From positions 1 through 64,000 of the forward strand of contig NZ_CWGJ01000001.1 in the NCBI RefSeq assembly GCF_900000175.1: a stretch of DNA of 64,000 nucleotides, given 5' to 3'. Positions 17,690-26,316 of this stretch are shown one piece after another. Position 1 is the stretch's first letter. Every line of letters begins with the position of its first letter. The stretch comes from Estrella lausannensis (lineage in GTDB: Bacteria > Chlamydiota > Chlamydiia > Chlamydiales > Criblamydiaceae). The translations under genes and the position numbers were made by a program. The notes under the pieces were generated by a model that was not told where the DNA came from, made no database searches, and was given only the letters and a program-made list of their open reading frames with translations.

Positions 17690-19426
17690 ATGCCTGAAAT
17701 CAATAACATCAAATCAGCAGGTCAACCCGCTCCGTTATCGGCCCCGGTACCCCCTGAATGTCTGAAAAACGAATTAGAGTTTGTTCTGGATTACATTCCT
17801 GATGAAGAAACCTATCTGATCACGTCCGAAGGAGGAGGAGGCCACAAGAGTGCAGCCGATGCCATCCAATACAAACTATTGGACCAGGCGGGCAACAAAA
17901 GCGGCGCCGTCCATCGTGTCGATGTGCTAAAAAACAGTATTCTCCCGAACTTCATCGCCGACAAAGCAACCGGCGTGTGGGACCAGGCAAAAAAAGAGGG
18001 CAATGTCGAAAAACAGATCAGCCTGGTGAAAGGCAAGTTCTTAGGAATCGTGACGTGGCGCAGGCTCGCCGATATCCTCTTCTTTCTCCCGATCTTTTTA
18101 AAAACATTTTTCACTCTTTGGGGTAATAGAAAAATCACCCGCATTGTCGATACCCAGGCTATGGGGACAACCGCGATTGTTGCGGCAGCCCGTTTGGCAA
18201 ATTTCCTGTTTCAAAGACATATCGAAGTCCTGAAAATGATGACGGACATGCCGACAGAGGAGGCAATTCACTTTGCTGCTTCTGCCAAAAGCCTGAGCAG
18301 TGCGGACAAAAAAATCTACCGCATCCTCTCGACGGCTCCCTTTCCCCAATACAAAGACGAAACAGAGTCGAACTACATTGACCGAATGGATGCCTGGTGG
18401 AAAGAGCACTTCAATCTCTCCTTGAAAGAAGGTCAGGTGCGATATACCGATTTCCCGCTCAGGCCGGCCTTTATCAGGGCGAAAGAGGGAACGTTGAGTG
18501 GCGATATCGGAATCAAGCTCAACAACGCGGACGAGAAAAAATTGCTTGTTGACGCAGGAATTATTGACGAAGACACTGTCAGCAAGCGCGGAGGTAAAGC
18601 ATTCGATGCTGCCAACGGCACAATCGTTAAAACAGAATATGATTACTCGCCGGTTGACGTCGGATCCGAAGATATGGTGGGACTGATCACTATCGGCAGC
18701 ATGGCCAACGCCGGGGCCACGAAAGCCTATATCGAAGATGTGATCGATCTTGCCAACCTCCACAACGATTTAGCTTCGAGAGACGAGAGCGGAGAGGGAC
18801 ATGAGATGAAACAGTTCCATCTGTTTGTGGCCTGCGGTCGCCATGAAGCGGGCAAGCCCTCGCTCTTCAGCGACGTCGCGGCAATGATCGGGAAGTATAA
18901 GCAGGAGGGGAGAGTTCCGCAAAACCTTCACATCGTTCCCATGGGCTTCCAGAGTGATGAAGAGATGGCCCCCATCATGCACCGCGCCAATTTCGGAATT
19001 TATGGAGCCGGCGGCCTGACAACGATGGAAACACTCGCCGCCAGCGATCCTGAAAGAGCCCATGTCTTCATCCATTCCGATGCCAAAGAGGCAAAGGCAG
19101 ATATGAGTGATGCACAAATCCAAGAAGAGCTTCTGAAAGGATATGTTCTCTGGGAACGCGGAAACGCCGAATTCCAGCTCAAGAACGACGGCTACAAAGC
19201 TCAGCTTGTCGCGCCCCAGGAAATATTCAGAAAGCGTCTGACCGAAATATTAGAGCTTGAAGCCGGAATGGAAGAGATCTACTCCTCGGTAACGCACGAG
19301 CATGCCGTAGGTGAAAGCAAGAACGCTACCGCAGAAGGAAGCGCTTCCTTTGGCAATCCCTTGGTTTTAGACGCACGGCCCTTTACACAGATAGCGGCAT
19401 CAACCGCAGGCGTTGTGCTAAGCTAA
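17690..19426 (+). CDS. GT-B glycosyltransferase-like protein related to MGDG synthase / MurG
   Basis: 578 residues. Residues about 41-60 read TYLITSEGGGGHKSAADAIQ, the Gly-rich acceptor-side loop with GGGH-KSA seen in MGDG synthases and processive diacylglycerol glycosyltransferases. The C-terminal half has a donor-binding signature NFGIYGAGGLTTMETLAASD (about 430-450), like the GAGT-T-E motif of family 28. A hydrophobic patch at about 125-150 (LADILFFLPIFLKTFFTLWG) could be a membrane-binding loop. The insert at 235-330 and the C-terminal extension are not typical, and the protein is longer than usual for the family (about 380-450). Predicted role: glycosylation of a lipid or another acceptor. 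Because of the divergence it could be an effector-like glycosyltransferase. The ATG follows AAGGTAG with poor spacing. Confidence 0.65.
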   Translation: MPEINNIKSAGQPAPLSAPVPPECLKNELEFVLDYIPDEETYLITSEGGGGHKSAADAIQYKLLDQAGNKSGAVHRVDVLKNSILPNFIADKATGVWDQAKKEGNVEKQISLVKGKFLGIVTWRRLADILFFLPIFLKTFFTLWGNRKITRIVDTQAMGTTAIVAAARLANFLFQRHIEVLKMMTDMPTEEAIHFAASAKSLSSADKKIYRILSTAPFPQYKDETESNYIDRMDAWWKEHFNLSLKEGQVRYTDFPLRPAFIRAKEGTLSGDIGIKLNNADEKKLLVDAGIIDEDTVSKRGGKAFDAANGTIVKTEYDYSPVDVGSEDMVGLITIGSMANAGATKAYIEDVIDLANLHNDLASRDESGEGHEMKQFHLFVACGRHEAGKPSLFSDVAAMIGKYKQEGRVPQNLHIVPMGFQSDEEMAPIMHRANFGIYGAGGLTTMETLAASDPERAHVFIHSDAKEAKADMSDAQIQEELLKGYVLWERGNAEFQLKNDGYKAQLVAPQEIFRKRLTEILELEAGMEEIYSSVTHEHAVGESKNATAEGSASFGNPLVLDARPFTQIAASTAGVVLS

Positions 19427-19604
19427 TCCCCTCAATCAAATAACGTCTTTGAAGCATATAAACGCTTCTAAGAGACCGTTAAAGGATTGGCCTCCTGTTG
19501 ATTTTGGGGTTCTTAATGAGAAAGAAGGTGCTCGAGATTTCTAACTTAAAAAACGTCCACAAAGCTTTCAGTGTATCCTCGCGAGCTTACGGATTTTTTA
19601 AAGA

Positions 19605-20081
19605 TTAATCTTCAGGCAGCTGATTGAGCGTACGCCATCCGTAAAATAGGAGGGCTGCACTCAGGATGATGTAACCCGGCCAAAACTCCGAGCTCCATTT
19701 CAGGGTGAAATAGCCGCTCTGATCGGAAAAAAGCAGCAGCAATAGACCGAAGAGCAAAAAAACAGCCCCTGATAGCAGGGAAAGAAGAGGCGTCAAAACT
19801 TCTTTTGTTGAAATTGATTTAAGGGGAATTTTTTTATCCTCTGGCTGCGTTTGAACCGGAGGATCTTTTTCTTTTGGCTGATAGGGTGGAGTAGGAGCTT
19901 TTTTATCTTTCGGATGCTTATCCCTTTCGGCTGTGTAGGGCGGTACTATCGGATCACCTTTTCCCGGCTGCAAAGGCTGAGGACTTAAGTAGACGCCGCA
20001 AAAAGGACAGTTTTCAACATCCGTCGCCACTCTTCCTTCACAGCTCCAGCAGAGCTTGGTTTTTGCGGTCTTAGTGTTCAT
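19605..20081 (-). CDS. Zinc-ribbon membrane protein, unknown function
   Basis: 158 residues. Residues about 10-30 contain CWSCEGRVATDVENCPFCG, a two-CxxC zinc ribbon. A proline/lysine-rich linker covers about 35-90. Two hydrophobic segments follow at about 95-117 (PLLSLLSGAVFLLFGLLLLL) and about 133-150 (FWPGYIILSAALLFYGW). This plan (zinc ribbon, linker, membrane segments) is common in small uncharacterised bacterial membrane proteins. It is the only gene between 19427 and 21379. No function assigned. Confidence 0.75.
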   Translation of the reverse strand: MNTKTAKTKLCWSCEGRVATDVENCPFCGVYLSPQPLQPGKGDPIVPPYTAERDKHPKDKKAPTPPYQPKEKDPPVQTQPEDKKIPLKSISTKEVLTPLLSLLSGAVFLLFGLLLLLFSDQSGYFTLKWSSEFWPGYIILSAALLFYGWRTLNQLPED

Positions 20082-20571
20082 CGGCTACCTCAAATACACA
20101 GTAAAATATGCTCATCCCTTCAAAAAGTATGCAGCCTTAAAAAAATAGCGGATATGAGGCCCAAAAATTGTAAAGAAGCTTCCAGCACCACCTCGATCCT
20201 ATCCGCATATTTTTGAAATATCGGCATTTCCCTTTTACATATCGTACATTCTCTTGTTTTTATTCAAGAATTTATCAGTTTAAGAAACCAAAAGAGTTTT
20301 TAACACAATACGACCAATTATCAAAAGATAACTAAAAATCGACATACGGGGAGAGAAAAACGCACCCATTGCCGAGATGGAAAGCTCTTATGATTTGTCA
20401 TATACGACTTCAAAGACGCAAATTTTCGATAAAAGACTTTAAGGAGACAGCGATCGAATGGTCGCAGAAAAAATCGTGTTCAGACCAAAAACTTTAGCCA
20501 AAAGAGGATTGTGCTCCTTTTCAAAAAGGGAGGCGGGATAGCTTTTTGTCTGAATCCCGACAAAAAAAGAA

Positions 20572-20583
20572 TTAACCGGTTAA
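20572..20583. promoter_or_regulatory. Perfect palindrome, possible operator
   Basis: TTAACCGGTTAA, extended on the right by CCGG so that CCGGTTAACCGG is a second overlapping palindrome. Such nested dyads are typical of regulator binding sites. No gene starts close by on either strand, so its target is unclear. Confidence 0.25.
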
Positions 20584-21188
20584 CCGGCAGTGTTTAAGTT
20601 GACAGAGTCTCTACCGTGACCGATACTGAAATAAAACTCCTTCCCTTCTGCCACAGCAGGATTGGATGCTAAGACTTGAACGCTCTTCGCCCGTTTGTCC
20701 CTGCAATATACGCTCGGGTCCAAAATGAGATCCAGCAGCATAAATCGCCACGCCTACGCGATGAAGGGCATATAAGCCGACTTCACCATCACAAGAAACA
20801 CCTTCCATTACGTTTAACAGCAGTTTGTTGAAACCCCTTTGAGGGAAAGCCGCTACCGATCTCATTGAGGGGTCAAGACGCCCTCTGTTATAGCGGACAA
20901 AGGGATTCGTACCCCTCAAATCCAATTTGAGAATAAACTAAAAAAGCATTGTGGCATTAGAGAATGTCCACATGCCAAATTTTGAGATACTTTGGGTAAA
21001 TATTCAAATACACCATCGATCAACATCTACTTAAAATCGAATTGAATAAATTACAGACTCCGTCTAAAAAAACAGAGCGTAGTACGGAACCGATCGACAG
21101 GCTCCCCAATTTATTCCGTTTCTGCTACCCTTTTCCTGTAGGGACCGTGAACTGTCTCGTAGAGCCTGTCTTAAAGCTCTAATCACTA

Positions 21189-21343
21189 TGTAACGAATGC
21201 ATTCAAAACTTGTCTTTTGACAAAGTGAAAGCTCCCTAAGATTGAATGTTTTTAAGTCGCCTAATATTAGAAATATGAGAAGACTTAAAAACATTCAATC
21301 CCGAGGCTGTCTCAAAGTCAAATTTTGAGGCACTTTCGGTATA
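21189..21343. repeat. Family A element, long form, diverged left arm
   Basis: The right arm ATTCAATCCCGAGGCTGTCTC, then AATTTTGAGGCACTTTCGGTATA, matches the perfect copy at 38788. The centre CCTAATATTAGAAATATGAG also matches that copy in inverted orientation. The left arm is recognisable (AAGATTGAATGTTTTTAAG) but mutated toward its end. It lies 37 bases before the lpd start and so forms its upstream region. Confidence 0.75.
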
Positions 21344-21379
21344 AATAAGCTCTTTCAAACCGCTAAAGAGGGTAATAAA

Positions 21380-22822
21380 ATGACCACTCCCCATCAAGAT
21401 GACAATCCTACCCGGTTCGACATCGCAGTCATAGGGGGAGGCCCTGGAGGTTACCCTGCGGCAATCAAAGCAGCACAGGCAGGAAAAAAGGTAGCCCTGA
21501 TCGAGGCGAAAGACCTGGGAGGAACCTGCCTAAACAGAGGCTGCATTCCATCCAAAGCGCTCATCTCCAACGCCAGTTTATGGAAGAAAATACAGCACGC
21601 CACTGATTTTGGCATCGAAATCAAAGGAGCCTCTTTCAACTACGCCAAAATGAAAGAACGAAAAGACGGTGTGGTGGAAAAAGTCAGGAAGAGCTTGGAA
21701 GGCCTGATTCAATCCAATAAAATCCAACTTTTCAGGGGCTTCGGCAAGTTTATTTCCTCTAACGAAATTAAAATCACGGGACAAGACAATACCGTAATCC
21801 AAGCAGACAAGACCATCATCGCGACCGGATCTGAGCCCAGGAATATGCCACAGTTCCCTTTCGACTATGATAGGATCCATGATTCGACCTCGCTCCTGGA
21901 AATCACCGATCTTCCTTCTAAAATCGTGATTATCGGCGGAGGCGTTATCGGCTGCGAGTTTGCCTCGCTTTTCAACGCGTTTGGAGTCGAAGTTGTCATC
22001 TATGAAATGTTACCGAGAATCATTCCCATGGAGTGTCCAAGCGTATCCCATGCTTTGACGCAAACCTTCAAGAAGAAAGGGATCCTCATCCACACCGAAG
22101 CTCTGGTGGAATCGGTCGTCAATAAAGGCTCTCATGTCGAACTTAAGGTCTCGCAAGGAGAAACTGTTAAAGCGGATATCGCTCTGGTATCGGTTGGACG
22201 CTCCTTGAACACCAAAGGTATTGGCCTTGAAGCGGCGGGAGTCGTCGTCGCGCAAAACGGACTGATTGAAGTAAACGAGAAAATGGAAACGACAACCCCG
22301 GGAATCTATGCCGTAGGGGATATCGCTTCCAAATGGTGGCTTGCACACGTAGCCTCCCACCAAGGCCTCGTCGCAGCTGAAAACGCATGCGGCAAAGAAG
22401 CATTCATGCACTATAATGCCGTTCCCTCCGTCATTTTCACCGATCCTGAGATAGGAACGGTAGGAATGTCCTTAGAGCAGGCACTCGAGAGTGGTTACAA
22501 AGCGACGCTTGGTGCATTTCCTTTTCAGGCTTTGGGGAAAGCGCAGGCCTCGTTGGAAACAGAAGGTTTTGCACAAGTTGTTGTCGACAGAGAAACTCAC
22601 CAAATTTTGGGCGCGCAGGTCGTCGGACACGATGCCTCCACCTTAGTTGCAGAGATGGGTATCGCCATAGCCAATGAGATGACGCTGGAATGTGTAACCC
22701 ACACCATCCACGCTCACCCGACGGTCGCTGAAGTATGGTTGGAAGCGGCGCTAATGGCCAATGAAACCCCTCTGCACCTTCCTCCGAAGCAAAAATCCCG
22801 GTTGAAACCGGCCAATGTATAG
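21380..22822 (+). CDS. lpdA: Dihydrolipoyl dehydrogenase
   Basis: 480 residues, full length. FAD-binding IAVIGGGPGGYPAAIKAAQA at about 15-34. Redox-active disulfide GGTCLNRGCIPSKAL (about 47-61). NAD-binding IVIIGGGVIGCEFASLF (about 183-199). Second FAD motif GIYAVGDIASKWWLAH. Interface catalytic pair THTIHAHPTVAEVWLEA with His and Glu. It is the E3 component of 2-oxo-acid dehydrogenase complexes and the glycine cleavage system, re-oxidising lipoyl groups. It is followed after 17 bases by lipA, so substrate cofactor synthesis and use are co-transcribed. In Chlamydia the same lpdA-lipA pair leads into the T3SS gene sctJ. Confidence 0.97.
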   Translation: MTTPHQDDNPTRFDIAVIGGGPGGYPAAIKAAQAGKKVALIEAKDLGGTCLNRGCIPSKALISNASLWKKIQHATDFGIEIKGASFNYAKMKERKDGVVEKVRKSLEGLIQSNKIQLFRGFGKFISSNEIKITGQDNTVIQADKTIIATGSEPRNMPQFPFDYDRIHDSTSLLEITDLPSKIVIIGGGVIGCEFASLFNAFGVEVVIYEMLPRIIPMECPSVSHALTQTFKKKGILIHTEALVESVVNKGSHVELKVSQGETVKADIALVSVGRSLNTKGIGLEAAGVVVAQNGLIEVNEKMETTTPGIYAVGDIASKWWLAHVASHQGLVAAENACGKEAFMHYNAVPSVIFTDPEIGTVGMSLEQALESGYKATLGAFPFQALGKAQASLETEGFAQVVVDRETHQILGAQVVGHDASTLVAEMGIAIANEMTLECVTHTIHAHPTVAEVWLEAALMANETPLHLPPKQKSRLKPANV

Positions 22823-22839
22823 ATCGGGGATTTTAAGCG

Positions 22840-23832
22840 ATGGATAACAAACTTACATTCCTCGGTCAGCGAAAGCAAAATAAGTTGAATATTCTGCCGG
22901 AAAATCCTGAGCGTCCCGTCGAAGATAAACCCCTGGGACGTTTTCCTTCCTGGCTCCACAGAAAGCTGCCCAGGGGAGGAGATCTTTTTAAAACAGGATC
23001 CCTTCTAGAAAAAAGCCGCCTGAGTACTGTTTGCGAAGAGGCAAAGTGCCCCAACCTGTTTGAGTGCTGGTCAAAAAAGACGGCGACTTTCCTGATCATG
23101 GGCAAAGAGTGCACCAGGGCCTGCGGCTTTTGCGACATCGACTTCTCTAAAACTCCGAAATCCCTCGAAGCTGATGAACCGGATCGTATTGTAGAGTCGG
23201 TGAAAGCCCTGTCTTTAAAACACGTTGTCATCACTATGGTTGCAAGAGACGACTTAAGTGATCAGGGGGCTTCACATATTGTAAAGGTTGTCGAAGCTTT
23301 AAGAAAGGATGCTCCTGAGTGTACAATCGAGCTTCTCACTTCCGATTTCAACGGCGATATGGCAGCACTTGAGACCACCCTTAATGCGGGACCCGACATT
23401 TTTAACCACAATATCGAGACGGTAAGACGTCTAAGCCCAAGAGTCCGACACAGAGCCACTTACGAAAGGACTTTACTTGTGCTATCCCACGCCAAAAAAG
23501 CCGCCGCAAGGCTCGGCAAGCAGATTTTCATCAAATCAGGGATCATGGTCGGCCTTGGCGAAGACGATCATGAAGTCCTGGAGACCCTTAAAGATCTTAA
23601 GGAAGCTGAAGTAGATATCGTCACTATCGGCCAATACCTGCAAGCTTCGCAAAAAAAACTGCTGGTCAAACGTTTTGTAACACCAGAGCAATTCAAAGAG
23701 TATGAGTCGACAGGACTTAAAATGGGGATTCCCTATATCTTCTCCGGTCCTTTCGTTCGCTCAAGCTATAACGCTGAATCGGTCATGAAGGCCGTCAAAG
23801 ACAATACCCGGAAAGGCAATGAAGGAAGATAA
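22840..23832 (+). CDS. lipA: Lipoyl synthase
   Basis: 330 residues. Radical-SAM enzyme inserting two sulfurs into octanoyl groups on lipoyl domains. The auxiliary cluster cysteines are in CEEAKCPNLFECWS (about 64-77) and the radical-SAM cysteines in CTRACGFCDI (about 92-101). The RSSY motif (VRSSYNAESV) that binds the auxiliary cluster is near the C-terminus. The usual LRVLK-type intermediate region is conserved (IVTIGQYLQAS). It follows lpdA by 17 bases and overlaps the next gene by 14 bases, indicating one operon. Confidence 0.97.
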   Translation: MDNKLTFLGQRKQNKLNILPENPERPVEDKPLGRFPSWLHRKLPRGGDLFKTGSLLEKSRLSTVCEEAKCPNLFECWSKKTATFLIMGKECTRACGFCDIDFSKTPKSLEADEPDRIVESVKALSLKHVVITMVARDDLSDQGASHIVKVVEALRKDAPECTIELLTSDFNGDMAALETTLNAGPDIFNHNIETVRRLSPRVRHRATYERTLLVLSHAKKAAARLGKQIFIKSGIMVGLGEDDHEVLETLKDLKEAEVDIVTIGQYLQASQKKLLVKRFVTPEQFKEYESTGLKMGIPYIFSGPFVRSSYNAESVMKAVKDNTRKGNEGR

Positions 23833-24742
23833 CGCATTAAGAGCTCTTTCTGAGCTATCTGAAACTGATATCGATATAATAAGGCACCGAGAAGCCCATT
23901 TTTCAGGCAGCTTTTCACTGATGATTGAATATTACGCGACCGAAGGAAGGGGACGCGATCCCGATTTCTCGATCAGCCGCCTGCATGAGCTTAAGATGAT
24001 CGAGGAGAAGTCCGGTCAGAACCTTGCCTCGCTAACGCTCGCTGATGACCAGAAGGAAGAAATTGAAAAATCAAGGGCTCTCTATCAGAGATTGAAAGAG
24101 ATATACTCCAAAGGGAAAAAAAGCCGTCCCGAGGAAATTCTCATCGCCGATCTGATTCTCTCTGAAGAAGAGTACCCCGAGAAAGAGATCGAGAAAATCT
24201 GTCTGCTGGGAAAAAGAGCAATCCCCTTCCTGATTGCTTTAATGCGCAACGAGGAATTAAGAAACCCTCTCTTCCCCGGATTTGGTAAAGCCCCCTCGCT
24301 GGCAATCGATTGCCTGCGGGAGATCAAAGATGAGTCGGCCATTATCGCTCTTTTTGAAGAGATCGGCCACGAAGAGGTCGTCGATGAAGAGGGGGCCCTT
24401 CTTGCCCTCAGAGAGATCGGACGCCCCGCGGAGCTGTTTCTCTTAAAGGTGCTCTCGTCCCGTCCGATCACCTCGGATAACGAGCGAGCTGCAGTCGCAC
24501 TCATCCATTTCAAAGATCATCAGGAAGTGTCGAAAGCAGCCATCGACTTACTTGAAAGCCAAGACTTTAGAAACACGATTCCCCTCTCTTGCTATCTGGC
24601 ATTGATTGCAGAAGGAACTCATGATGAAACCTTGAGAGAACGCTTTCGAAAAATGGCCTTGGAAAAGGGAACCCCCAAGGTTTTGCAAGAGGATATGCTG
24701 ATGGTTACCAGATCGTGGGATAAAAAAAAGAAGGCACGTTAA
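23819..24742 (+). CDS. HEAT-like helical repeat protein, unrecognised, between lipA and sctJ
   Basis: 307 residues, rich in Glu, Lys and Leu. The middle and C-terminal parts (about 105-290) show alpha-helical HEAT-like units such as EIEKICLLGKRAIPFLIALM, ESAIIALFEEIGHEEVVDEE and RAAVALIHFKDHQEVSKAAI. No signal peptide or membrane segment. HEAT-like proteins act as scaffolds or enzyme partners (some carry phycobilin-lyase or DNA-repair functions). It overlaps lipA by 14 bases and precedes sctJ by about 380 bases. I recall no counterpart between lipA and sctJ in C. trachomatis. Function unknown; a protein-protein scaffold role is inference. Confidence 0.75.
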   Translation: MKEDNALRALSELSETDIDIIRHREAHFSGSFSLMIEYYATEGRGRDPDFSISRLHELKMIEEKSGQNLASLTLADDQKEEIEKSRALYQRLKEIYSKGKKSRPEEILIADLILSEEEYPEKEIEKICLLGKRAIPFLIALMRNEELRNPLFPGFGKAPSLAIDCLREIKDESAIIALFEEIGHEEVVDEEGALLALREIGRPAELFLLKVLSSRPITSDNERAAVALIHFKDHQEVSKAAIDLLESQDFRNTIPLSCYLALIAEGTHDETLRERFRKMALEKGTPKVLQEDMLMVTRSWDKKKKAR

Positions 24743-25119
24743 ACGCCTTAACTTTTAATAATTTAAATAAAACATCAGTAGAAAGCTGGCGTTAAAAACA
24801 GCGGGTGCGTTATTCCCCTGTTACACCGGGCAATAACTCAAAATTGGGGCACTCTCAAAGCCGAAATTTTGAAATACTTTCGACGTAACAGACTCTAAGA
24901 GCCTGTTATAAAAATGAAATCGTATTAGGTTGATTTACTAATCGATGAAACGCCCTGAAGGGCTCATCGGTTTTCAGAGCAAAGAGCAGAAGGTGCATGC
25001 CGAAAAGAACTGAAAAATAGATAGTTCTTTCCGCTTTCTCATATTCAAGCCATTTGCTAGGATGCAGTTTATGGTTAAAAAAAACATTTATGTTTTTCTT
25101 TAAAAAAAGGCGATTGATT
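24743..25119. other. Intergenic region before sctJ with remnants of both repeat families
   Basis: It contains a decayed family A pair (CTCAAAATTGGGGCACTC near 24838 and GAAATACTTTCGACGTAAC ending near 24890) and a decayed family B copy at about 24898 (GAGCCTGTTATAAAAATGAAA). The promoter for the T3SS run is expected here. No confident boxes. Confidence 0.4.
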
Positions 25120-26196
25120 ATGCTTGACTCTCCCAGTACAGCAACACTTACTCACAGCAGACTTGATAGCTATTGGCTTCTGATTCAGCGAGTAGCCTCG
25201 AGAAAAGCCAAACTCAATCGATTTTTTCAGCTTTTCTTTCTTCTGCTTATTCCACTCCTGACAGGCTGCGAAGGCAGAAAAACCATCGTCAACGGCCTGG
25301 ATGAGAAAGAGGCGAACGAAATTGTCGTTTACCTTGCTTCCAGAGGTTTTGACGCGCAGAAAGTTAAGGCCGAAGCAGCGGGTACGGGGCAGGGTCCTCA
25401 GCTATTTGACATCAACGTCAAGGAAACGGAAGCCACCCAAACCATGGCTATCCTCAATCAGGCCGGTCTTCCACGAAGAAGAGGGCAAAACCTTCTTGGA
25501 ATTTTCCAAAATACAGGACTTGTGCCAACCGAGATGACGGAAAAGATCCGCTATCAGGCCGGACTCGCAGAGCAAATAGCGAGCACCATCCGAAAATTCG
25601 ATGGTGTGCTTGATGCTGAAGTACAGATTTCATTCCCAGAGGAAGATCCGCTCAACCCGGGCAAAACCAAAGGGGACATCACCGCGTCGGTTTACGTCAA
25701 GCACTCCGGAGCACTAGACGATCCCAATGCCCATGCACAGACTAAAATCAAAAGACTGGTAGCATCCAGCATCACTGGACTTAAGTACGACAACGTCACC
25801 TTGGTCTTTGACAAAGCCCGTATGAACGATATCCAAGGGCAGCTTTCATCCTCTAGCGAAGATCAAAAGCAATATGTTATCGTCTGGAGCATCGTAATTG
25901 GAAAAGAGTCGGTTACCAAGTTCCGAGTCATCTTCTTCACGTTCTCTGTCTTGCTGCTGCTCATTTTACTGCTGATGGTCTGGATTATCTGGAAGACCTA
26001 CCCACTCTTGCAGGCTCATGGCGGACTGAAAGAACTTATACATCTAAAGCCGATTAAGACCGATAAGAAGAAAGAAGACAAACCCAAAGACGACGCCGCG
26101 GGCAAAAAGAACCCAGAGGCCAAAAAAGAGGGTGAGGCTAACGCCGAAGCCGACTTTGAAGGCGAGATCGAGTTTGAGGAAGAAGGCAAAAAATAG
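25120..26196 (+). CDS. sctJ: T3SS inner-membrane ring lipoprotein SctJ (YscJ/PrgK family)
   Basis: 358 residues from the ATG at 25120, preceded by AAAGG at good spacing; upstream in-frame TTG (25054) and ATG (25090) are possible but lack a ribosome site. A lipobox LLTGC puts the lipidated cysteine at residue 50, after an unusually long N-terminal extension. The SctJ core includes KTIVNGLDEKEANEIVVYL, LPRRRGQNLLGIFQNTGLVP and VQISFPEEDP. A C-terminal membrane segment is at about 265-290 (FFTFSVLLLLILLLMVWIIW). The acidic/lysine tail (KEDKPKDDAAGKKNPEAKKE) is cytoplasmic. It forms the inner-membrane ring of the injectisome with SctD. It starts the sctJ-K-L-R-S-T run. Confidence 0.95.
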   Translation: MLDSPSTATLTHSRLDSYWLLIQRVASRKAKLNRFFQLFFLLLIPLLTGCEGRKTIVNGLDEKEANEIVVYLASRGFDAQKVKAEAAGTGQGPQLFDINVKETEATQTMAILNQAGLPRRRGQNLLGIFQNTGLVPTEMTEKIRYQAGLAEQIASTIRKFDGVLDAEVQISFPEEDPLNPGKTKGDITASVYVKHSGALDDPNAHAQTKIKRLVASSITGLKYDNVTLVFDKARMNDIQGQLSSSSEDQKQYVIVWSIVIGKESVTKFRVIFFTFSVLLLLILLLMVWIIWKTYPLLQAHGGLKELIHLKPIKTDKKKEDKPKDDAAGKKNPEAKKEGEANAEADFEGEIEFEEEGKK

Positions 26197-26201
26197 CGGG
26201 G

Positions 26202-26220
26202 GCGGGCCTCACTTGCCCGC
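26202..26220 (+). terminator. Hairpin just after sctJ
   Basis: GCGGGC (26202-26207) pairs with GCCCGC (26215-26220) across a seven-base loop, six bases after the sctJ stop. No T tract, so partial termination or mRNA end protection within the T3SS operon is more likely than full termination. Confidence 0.4.
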
Positions 26221-26316
26221 TCACTTGATGCCCTACAGCTCTTATCGGGATAGAAGACTGGCCTGGAATATTGATCATGATAGATTGAATAAGACAACAC
26301 TTTAGAGCAATCGTCT

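Larger units (their letters stand above)
20082..21379. other. 1.3 kb region without a convincing gene
   Basis: It contains a possible 27-codon frame at 20458-20541 preceded by AAGGAG, a perfect 12-base palindrome TTAACCGGTTAA at 20572-20583 continued by CCGG, a lone family A right end ending near 20999, and a diverged long family A element at 21189-21343. A 104-residue minus-strand frame (20611-20925) has no ribosome site or recognisable pattern. This is the longest gene-poor stretch of the window. Confidence 0.5.

Noticed and set aside
20611-20925. 104-residue minus-strand frame in the long gap
   Set aside because: No ribosome site, irregular composition and no protein-like motif.
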